Positions 55,631 through 64,000 of a stretch of DNA of 64,000 nucleotides are shown piece by piece (position 1 is the first letter of the stretch; every line of letters starts with the position of its first letter). The position numbers and the translations under genes are program-made. The stretch is from Siphlonurus alternatus (Eukaryota; Arthropoda; Insecta; Ephemeroptera; Siphlonuridae). The stretch spans positions 41,687,646 to 41,751,645 of the forward strand of contig OX463778.1 in NCBI GenBank assembly GCA_949825025.1. The letters are read 5' to 3'. The notes under the pieces are model-generated. The model saw only the letters and a program-made list of their open reading frames with translations, was not told the DNA's origin and did not search any database.

Positions 55631-55986
55631 TTAAGGGTAAGGTAACGCCACCAATGTTAAAAAAAAGTCCCTCACACAAAAATTCAGAAAAGAATTTAAA
55701 ATGTTCTCCTCTACATCCCCTATCAGTAGTTAAAATATCAGGTATACAAATACGATCTAGTTTTTGAGTTATGAATTTTTAAAGTTGACTAATTTAACAT
55801 GGGAATTCCATTTCTCCATGTTAAATTAGCCAACTTTAAAAATTCATAACTCAAAAACTAGATCGTATTTGTATACCTGATATTTTACCTACTGATAGGG
55901 GGTGTAGAGGAGAACATTTTAATTTTTTTTCAGAATTTTTGTGTGAGGGATTTTTTTTAACATTGGTGGCGTTACCTTACCCTTAA
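55631..55986. mobile_element. TTAA-bordered foldback, family A, copy 2
   Basis: A 356-bp palindrome, the same length as copy 1 at 354-709, differing by scattered substitutions. Borders TTAAGGGTAAGG and CCTTACCCTTAA. Confidence 0.9.
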
Positions 55987-56545
55987 AGTTTGCATTTTAA
56001 TAATTCAGTCATTTTGAAAAGATAATGTGATTAATAAATTTACTGCCATTTTCCTAATAAATTAATTATATTATTTTCTTGAACTGATATTTCCCATTGT
56101 AGTAATTAATGCTTCTTTTCCTAAGGCACTTTTTTTCCTTCTATAATTCCTCTCTATCCATACCACACATAAGAGTAATAATATTTTAATGACGATGTAT
56201 GTATTAAGCATGAATTTTTCTTTGCTGCTGATAAATATACAAAACATGTACAAACTCCTTATGAAATATGTTTGTTATTATTAAAAAAAGTTGAATGTTC
56301 TCTTATTTATCTACGCATGCAAATTAACCTAACTTTTGTATTTCTTTTAAAGGTGAAAAATTTTCCAACAAAGTTTATCTGCAATGTCATGACTTCCAAA
56401 TAATTTAGTATGTTTGAAATTATTTAGTGAATTCAGTAAGGTGTAATAATAAATATTATCTTGGTGTTTTGACTTTGTAAAATATAAACTATATATTTGT
56501 AATATATTGTATAACATACACATTATAATATATATAGAATAGTAA
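55987..56545. other. AT-rich intergenic, no gene seen
   Basis: No ORF with recognised similarity or splice context. Confidence 0.45.
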
Positions 56546-56866
56546 ATGGAGTATCAAGCTCTTTTTTTTTATTGCAGAAATGGATAGAGGGTGCAATTTA
56601 TGCTACCCTGATTTTTTTCCGATTTTTTTGAGACCGGGAAATATTTTTAAAAAATTATTGAATGTTCTTTTTGTGACGTCACGAGACGGCAAGTCCTATC
56701 TTTTTCTTAAGGAGCGGCGTCTCGTGACGTCACGAAAAGGACTTTCAATAATTTTTTAAAAATATATAGTTCCCGGTCTCAAAGAAATCTGAAAAAAATC
56801 AGGGTAGCATAACTTTGCACCCTCTATCCATTTCTGCAATAAAAAAAAATTAGGTCGATACTCATC
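56546..56866. mobile_element. MITE family B copy with CRE core
   Basis: Complete shell: left TATTGCAGAAATGGATAGAG, right TCTATCCATTTCTGCAATAA. The core has TGACGTCA at 56674-56681 and 56725-56732 around CGGCAAGTCCTATC, as in the copy at 24316. Confidence 0.85.
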
Positions 56867-57652
56867 AATTGTTATCATATATGCTAGCTGGTATTTAATT
56901 TATATTTCATGTGATCAACATAATTATATAATATGCAGAACAGCAGTTATGCTGTTTCCATATCATGATCATATATTATATAATTGTCATGTAATGTTTT
57001 GAGTTTTGGACTGACAAGTTGTTTTATTAATTTTTTTTTTTAAATAATGTATGATGATCATGATGATGCTCTATGAAAAATATTTTATTGACAAGGAATT
57101 TCCTGCTATACAATAAAATAAATTAATGGGCAATTATAGTAAATGTAGGGATGTATTATTGGCTATATTTTAATGTTGTAGTTTTAACAGAATGTCTAAA
57201 ATAATATATATGCTAAAATATTTACATTCCATTTTAATTGTGTGTTATGTATTGAAAACCATAGAAATTTCTAGTGATTAATTTGAAAATAAATTGAATA
57301 ATCTAACTAATTATAAATATCTTGTATCTCTGTGTTAGGTTGTAGTAACAAATTAAAAATACAATTCTATAATAATTATGACATAGATAAATACATAATA
57401 CGAAAAAAATGTATCACAAATTTACAGTACGCAAACACTTTATTTTTTTAAGTCTGTTCGTTGTACACAAAATTTCTTTTATTGTTTGTGTGCCTGTACA
57501 ATAGAAAAAATATAAATTAGCATAAAACAACAATTTTAATTATGAATTTCATATAATTCTACTTCTAAAAGGGTTACAGAATTACTTGCTGGTAAAAAAA
57601 AAATGTATCCATAAAACTATTGAAGGATAATTAAAGGAATAAAAATATTATA
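56867..57652. other. AT-rich intergenic, no gene seen
   Basis: Low-complexity sequence only. Confidence 0.45.
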
Positions 57653-57790
57653 GGAGCGATTCACGAAGCAGTTAGGCAGGTTTTAACCACGTTTAGCTAG
57701 GTGGTTTAATACGTAAAACACGTATAGTTAAACGTGGTTAAGCTAAAATTGGTTAGAAACCTGACTATAACTGCTTCGTGAATTGCACCC
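57653..57790. mobile_element. Short MITE with GATTCACGAAGCAGTTA arms
   Basis: Left GGAGCGATTCACGAAGCAGT and right ACTGCTTCGTGAATTGCACC. Inner ACCACGTTTAGCT pairs with AAACGTGGTTAAGCT. TA on both sides. Confidence 0.75.
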
Positions 57791-58506
57791 TATATTCCTT
57801 TTGATAAAATGAGCTTTCTTAGTTTTTTGTAATAGTTTTAATTGAAAACAATAAAAGTTAAATTATTATATTAATTGGCCTTAATAATTGTCTTCAATTA
57901 TAACCATATATTTTCAAAATATAAAGTGTTGCACACACTAAAACTGTACAGTATATATGTACATACAAATTACATTTTTGTTCCCATTTAATATCACATT
58001 CTTAAAAAAAAAATATAATATTATATAGTGTACACGTGCTTCAATTTGAAAAACTTAATATAACTGTTTTTCAGATTGAAATTATTAAACAAGAGGCTTA
58101 GCTAATAATTACGGCTGGCTCTCTAATCTCTCTCTACAGTATATATAATATATTGATGAGTGTAATGTATAACACACTCAAACATTCTATTTACAAGAAA
58201 AATGCCAATTGCAATAAAATCTATTAAGAATTGAATGGTGTGTTTATAATTTTTTTTGTATTTAATAAAAAAAAAAAAAAAATCAAACTTTAAAATGCAT
58301 GGGTTTGGTATTCAAGAGTACAAATTTCAAGTGTAAAAATCTTTTGAGCTACAAATTCACTGCATTAATAAATAATATAATTAACAAGTGCCACAGGTTC
58401 AGCTTGGAGATAATTTTGAGGTGGCTGTGGTGGCTTATTTAGGCTGCAAGCAGTGAGTTTGCACTCTACATGGATGTACTGGCAGCTTGTTGAGAGTTGG
58501 AACTTC
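57791..58506. other. 3' flank or 3' UTR of the minus-strand gene
   Basis: Downstream (minus strand) of the stop at 58507. 58385-58506 is less AT-rich and is probably 3' UTR. AT-rich beyond that. Confidence 0.35.
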
Positions 58507-59068
58507 TTAGATGATGGAGGTGATGAGACGAGCCTTGAAGTTCACTATCCTCTCGCTGGTCTGGGCTAGGCGCTGCAAGCATGGAGTTTAGAAATTATCA
58601 GTGTTTTATTTTGATAATGGTGAAAATTTTACTATAATAATGTTTATTAATTAATTAAATTATATATAATTATATGCAGTGGCGATCGGTGACCTTTCTA
58701 CATAGTCATGCGCATCGAAAAAGACGAGAGTAACCAGCCAAAGGGTAGGGGGGGGGGGGGGCAGCCCGCCGCAGGCGTGATTTTTTTCGAAAAGGGGGCG
58801 TGGCACATGATATAACTATGGGCGTGGCAGACAAATTTTAAAGTATAAAAACAACAATAAAAAAACATGTTTCAAAGTACGTTTTATAGAATTCCTTAAA
58901 TTATCAATCCAATATTATTTTATTAAATCAATAAAAACTTTAATATTTTTTGAAAACAGGAAAACCTATCATCGAAGATATTCGTTTGTTTAATTTTTTT
59001 TTGCCTCTTCCTAAAAAAATATAAGTAACAAATTTCATATTTTTTAAATGCATATATTTTTTAAATTA

Positions 59069-59101
<33 letters not shown>

Positions 59102-62100
59102 CGTTTTCTTCCTGCTGGGGGAACTTTCTGCACTACCTTACTAGCTATAGCGTGCAAATTTTACTAGATAGCTCATCTTTTCAACACAACAAGGCGCTAG
59201 CTTACAAAGGATATTTGATATTTTATAAGTCAGAAATCAGAATTTAAGATTTGACAATTTATTACAAATGTGATGATTTCGAAATCGATATTTGCCGGGC
59301 GACAAAATATAAAAAATGTTGTACTTATTTATTTAATTATTTTGATTTAATTTCTTACAGAATGGTTTTACCAAAGTCTTTCATGTCCTACACGCGCTAC
59401 ACGTGACAAAAATTTCCCGCGCTGCAATGCTGCAATATGATTGGGAGAAGCTATGAAGACGTCGCATTACACTGCATATAATTTTATCACAGCCCACCAC
59501 CCGCACCACCGCATTTGCTTCCTTGCCATTGGTCAGATGGAGCGTAGTATAAGCGGGCATTCGGATCGCTGGTTATAGAGACTCGTAATAATACGAACAA
59601 ATCCGAAGATAAAGAGCCGCGGGATTTCAAAAATAAAATCGTACAAATAAAAAATATATGCTTTGGGGCAGCTAAAATAATTGAAATGGAGTTATAATAC
59701 GAATATTGTTTAAAAAAAAAAAAAAAAATCACATCCATGTTGGTCATGCAGCGCATGCTTCGCTTCTATGGACCGATCGCCCCTGATTATATGTATAATT
59801 TTACTCAGTCTGTCGTATATATTACCGCAATCCATCATGCTCTTAACTCTAAATAATAATTTATTTTCTTTTTAAATAATGACGACATTAATAAATTAAA
59901 TTTATATACATGATATATATGAATCAAAGAGTCGACATGTCGACATCAATGACACACCATATTTAGCATAATTATATTTATTATTTTTTAATTTTTGAGG
60001 TGTTAATGAAAAAATGAACAAAAATACATTATATATAGTACATAAAAGTACACATTAATTGCGACCTTTATAAGTGTCAATTGTTAAATGCTAATATTAT
60101 AATATAGTTGTATAAGAATTAAGAGTTCTAATAATAAATTAATTAAAAAATGATTTTTGGTGCATTTAATTGTGGATAGTTATATTAATTAGGTGTAGAA
60201 CAAGTTGCATACCTACATTGCGCGAATATTAACAAGGTTGGCAACTTGAGCAATATATGCGCACTCAAAAACACTTTATTAAAAAAATGTATATATAAAA
60301 AATACAACTTAACTGCTCAACATCTCGCCTTAAAGTTAGGCAACTTGTTCAGCAACCAAATAGAACGGGTTTCATATTTATCCAGCACGTACGGGGCAAT
60401 TAAGCGTTATGATGCTGAACAATTATAAATTATATACCTGAATTCAATGTGTTCAAGCTATTAGGTGCGATGATATATTAAGGCAAGGTGAATTAACACC
60501 TTATTATAATATTATAATTACTTGATTGTTTGTATGTGTCGATCCGGTCGTTCGCATATAAACAAAATTAATTAAATACACACAAAAAGTTCATTGCACG
60601 CTTGAGATAAAAATCTTGGAAAAAGTGTTCTTGAATAAGATTAAGTGAGTATTTATAATAGATGCAAAGTGGTTTATACTGTTAACATGTGAGCTAGCTT
60701 TTTGTAAAATACACACATAATAATTGTTGTAAAATTTTTACCAGAATAAGGTCCTGAATCAGGTTTGAGACTCCTCGGTTGGCGATGATGAAGAGGCGAG
60801 TGATGGGTCCGGGAATTCCTGAGGTATAGCCATCGTCTTTGATTCCATCTCCTCCAACTTCGGGGGCTTCGCCGATGGCACTGGCCACGCTACCCTCGGA
60901 GTATCCACCAGCGCCGCTCGCTGAGTGTCCGGTGCCAGCGTCAGCAGCCTCCTCAGTTGTGCCACTACCAGCGATCAACTGCAATTAAACACGTCAATTT
61001 CGTATTGCAAGCTTCTTTAAATTAATTCTAGACGTACTTTACTGGGAGAAAACAAGCAAAAGAATATCATATAACTACAGGCGTAACTATAATACTATAA
61101 TATTATTATATAATATATAACTACATACACATTTTTTAAATAGAAGTGTTATAAAAATAGAATTATAATGAAAGTATATATAAAATCGCCTTCAATTGAC
61201 AAGTAATTTTATAATAATTAATTTTATTATAAAATATATTATAATATATTTTTTCCAGATTACATTAATATTTTTTTAATAAAACACTTTGGGGAAGTTA
61301 TAGCGATAGGCAATTTTTGCAGTTTCCGCGTGCATGGCGGGTTGCTGGTACACTGCAATGGTAAACTCGTACAACGTATAGGATACTTTTATTAATTGTA
61401 TCCTATTGTTATACTCATAAATATTGTGAAAAATGTAATGGAAATTTTGATAATAAAACACTATAAACTAAAGTGAAAACTGTATTGAATACATATATTA
61501 TAGTATGATCTTATAGGCGTATCTGGACATACACTTGGTTATATGTACAATAAAATTGAAAAAGTTAATTTAAGCTTTACGAAGGAAACTCCCATAATAT
61601 AATAGGTCTGTTCGTAAATACACAATATCAGAAAGAATTGATTATTTACGAACAGACCTAATAATTAACGTATATCAGTAAATCGATTCATGTTTTTAAA
61701 ATTGCATTTAAAATTAATGTGACAGTTATAAAAAATCTAGTGACTTAATTAACCTCATAAAATACGATTTGAAGATTAGATGATGTAAGTCAATACAATG
61801 ATTTAACCAAAGGACAATTTTTTTAATTAATATACGCATTATAATGATTTAATTAATTTTTTATGCAATGAATCATGAATATATTTCTAACGATGCATAC
61901 ATATATAATGCAGAAAAAATATGAAGGCCATATTTATGCGTTTATTTATTTAGAGATTTAAAGTATGAGTTAAAACAAACGTACGTCATTAATTTTACTT
62001 GGTATTATGCATAAAATTTTACTTCAGCTTGATTAATTATTGCATGCATGTATATCATAATGTTAAAATTTTAATTTTCTTTCTTCTTTTTCAAATAAAT

Positions 62101-64000
62101 ACTTCTAATCATGTGGACATAGACAAGAACAAAAATCATGTGCGGACTTGTAAATGAAATATGTGCAAGTTCAAAAAGCAGCATACAAACACAACATATA
62201 TAGACAACAGAAATTCACACCATGGTTATTTCAAAAAAAAAAAAAAAAAAAAAAAAAAAGCAACGTACTGTTAGGGCATCTTGATTTCTCTGTTCATTTA
62301 CAAAGTCACTGCAGAAGAATACTCTAATTATTTTTAATTACTATAGTAATACATACATAAAAATCTTATACATGCGCAAAAATGAGTATTAAGGGTAAGG
62401 TAACGCCACCAATGTTAAAAAAAATCCCTCTCACAAAAATTCTGAAAAAAATTTAAAATGTTCTGCTCCATACCCCCTATCAGTACCTAAAATATCAGGT
62501 ATACAAATACGATCTAGTTTTTGAGTTATAAAATTTTAAAGTTGACTATTTTAACATGGAGAAATGAAACTTCCATGTTAAATTGGTCAACTTTAAAAAT
62601 TCATAACTCAAAAACTAGATCGTATTTGTATACCTGATATTTTAGCTACTGATAGGGGGTGTAGAGGAGAACATTTTAAATTTTTTTCAGAATTTTTGTG
62701 AGAGGGATTTTTTTTAACATTGGTGGCGTTACCTTACCCTTAAAAAATTCAATATATAAATACTCAGTACATATGTAGCAAAATCTATTTTTATGTCTCT
62801 ATAGCGACGAGTGAAACATGCATATACAGTATAAAAGAGATGCACCCTGAAATATTAACAGTAATTAAAGAGAAGATATTATTATTCAACAGGTATATAA
62901 TTCAACAAGGCTACTGTCATAATTTGTTTTAATTAATTAACATCATCCGCTAATGAAAAGCTAAAATTATAAGCGTGCGATTTCTACAGAAATTAATATC
63001 GCTAAGAAAATGAAAGTATATATACGCGAGTTAAATTTATTTGGTAAAGACGACTTATTACAAGATATTTAATTATAAGCTAACTTAATTCTACTTGCTT
63101 TTGTACTATAATTTATAATCTTATTTAATTACTTAATTATTATAATTACTATGATTATAAATTCACAGAAATCTGCTTGACAGTTAAAAATATAAAATAG
63201 GGATGATTTGAAAAAAATTAAAAAATATATAGGTCCTGTGTATTCGTAAACCCTGAGAAAAAAGTGTATATTATCTACATTCGATCAACTTTATGTCTTT
63301 CGTTACTGCCCTTCTTGGTGTGCTTATATTATATGTTGCGCAGTAAAAAAAAAAAAAAAAAAGATAAGATAAGATAAGATAAGGGTTAAGGATTTGCGAA
63401 TACTTATAGGTTATATATTAAAAAAAATCACAAGTTACTATATATATATACTCTATCAACTTTTAATATGATACTAGCTTCAATTTTATTAATGAAAAAG
63501 CACTTATTAACACACACATTGTATTAGCCAGACCGGTTGCAATACAAATAATACTTCTTTATTGACATGGATTTATATTTATAAAAAATTATGAAATAAT
63601 AATAATTAAGAAACAATGAAATGTTACGATAGAATTTGTTCAAAAAGTTTTAAATTTCACATCCATGTAAACAAAGCGTGGCACAGTGAAAGCGTTACAT
63701 AGTCAGGTGCTGCGCGAGCTAGCTAAAGATATCCGAAGACTTTACCGACGCATTCTTGCTGCCTCGTGGCGCCGCGCCGTCCCCGCTTGATGAACTGCTG
63801 ACGAGGCTAACTTGCGTCACGAGTCTGCTACTGATGCCCCCACTGACGTTCGAAGAGGCCCCGGGGGATGCAGGGGGAAGAGGGGCTGGGGTGAGGATGA
63901 AGTCATCCTGGCTGGTACCGGCCACCAGGCGGTAGAAGCCACCGGCTGCTCGCGCAGTCCTGTCCGCAGCGCCCTGTATGTCCGCCCGTGCCATCACGTC
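58507..64000 (-). CDS. Unrecognised protein, C-terminal three exons (5' part outside window)
   Basis: Minus-strand exons 64000-63746 (open at the window edge), 60978-60742 and 58572-58507 splice in phase 0 with GT..AG introns to 185 codons ending in TAA. Order: a segment DVMARADIQGAADRTARAAG and FYRLVAGTSQDDFILTPAP, then a Pro/Ser/Gly-rich stretch (about residues 38-140, including SSNVSGGISSRLV and acidic Gly/Ala/Glu runs), then a compact C-terminus GPITRLFIIANRGVSNLIQ followed by RLAQTSERIVNFKARLITSI. The last 45 residues look helical and conserved. The region is GC-richer than its surroundings, as expected of coding DNA. I do not recognise the family. The disordered linker and short amphipathic tail suggest an adaptor-like protein, but that is a guess. 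Confidence 0.72.
58677..59785. mobile_element. Non-autonomous hAT element with 8-bp target duplication
   Basis: Ends CAGTGGCGATCGGT and ACCGATCGCCCCTG. The 8-bp direct repeat ATTATATG is at 58669-58676 and 59786-59793. The 1109-bp interior has a run of about 14 G near 58748, GGCAGCCCGCCGCAGGCG, and T-runs near 59073-59100, with no transposase frame. It lies in the last intron of the minus-strand gene. Eight-bp duplications and CAG..CTG ends are hAT hallmarks. Confidence 0.88.
59794..60741. other. Intron, AT-rich, nothing else seen
   Basis: Part of the last intron of the minus-strand gene. The 60-codon plus-strand frame at 60246-60428 has no recognised similarity. Confidence 0.45.
60979..62388. 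other. Intron with a mini-MITE
   Basis: AT-rich intron. 61603-61660 is a 58-bp inverted repeat with TAGGTCTGTTCGTAAATA ends, a deletion form of the MITE at 50953. A poly-A run of about 29 lies near 62231-62259. Confidence 0.55.
62389..62743. mobile_element. TTAA-bordered foldback, family A, copy 3
   Basis: A 355-bp palindrome nearly the same as copies at 354 and 55631. Borders TTAAGGGTAAGG and CCTTACCCTTAA. Located in an intron of the minus-strand gene. Confidence 0.9.
62744..63745. other. Intron, AT-rich
   Basis: Includes about five tandem AAGAT/GATAAG units at 63360-63383. No other structure seen. Confidence 0.5.

Overview
The window looks like a nuclear segment of an animal genome, probably an early-branching invertebrate; a sponge-like genome is a guess. 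The base composition is very AT-rich. The genes are intron-rich with canonical GT..AG sites and many introns of only about 55-100 bp. The four recognised proteins match animal families almost end to end. About half of the non-coding sequence that I could trace is built from inverted-repeat (foldback/MITE-like) elements, so this is accessory-rich eukaryotic DNA with no operons and no CRISPR.

Gene layout: (1) a Qa-SNARE of the syntaxin-7/12 type, + strand, 2719-4329, 4 coding exons, 278 aa; (2) VPS50/syndetin, + strand, 9162-17492, 18 exons, 922 aa, including a 45-bp start exon found by reading the sequence; (3) a DUF1308/UPF0415 (C7orf25-like) gene, - strand, 22943-18678, 6 exons, 414 aa; (4) a ZDHHC17/HIP14-type ankyrin-repeat palmitoyltransferase, + strand, 44923-50474, 12 exons, 640 aa; (5) the 3' end of an unrecognised gene, - strand, 64000-58507, three exons seen, 5' part outside the window. 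Three of the five act in membrane traffic (endosomal SNARE, endosomal tether, Golgi acyltransferase); no direct functional link between neighbours is implied.

Regions between genes: 1-2.7 kb has a decayed LINE 3' end and a TTAA-bordered foldback. 4.3-9.1 kb has a LINE reverse-transcriptase tail, a MITE and a 5S-rRNA-derived SINE. 23.0-44.9 kb is gene-poor and holds two arrays of a conserved hairpin (23.01-23.30 and 32.85-33.04 kb), a 3.3-kb foldback transposon with tandem-unit termini (36.75-40.1 kb), a SINE cut by a MITE with a clean TA duplication (31.0 kb), a 1-kb palindrome and many MITEs. 50.5-58.5 kb is mostly MITEs. The last gene's introns contain a complete non-autonomous hAT element with an 8-bp target duplication.

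Most noteworthy: the hairpin arrays built on the stem GCTATTCGCACG, both placed just upstream of a translation start; a 21-bp motif shared between two putative promoters; at least six unrelated-looking foldback families all bordered by TTAA; and roughly ten TGACGTCA (CRE) palindromes, nearly all carried by repeats. All identifications come from reading the sequence; no database search was run.
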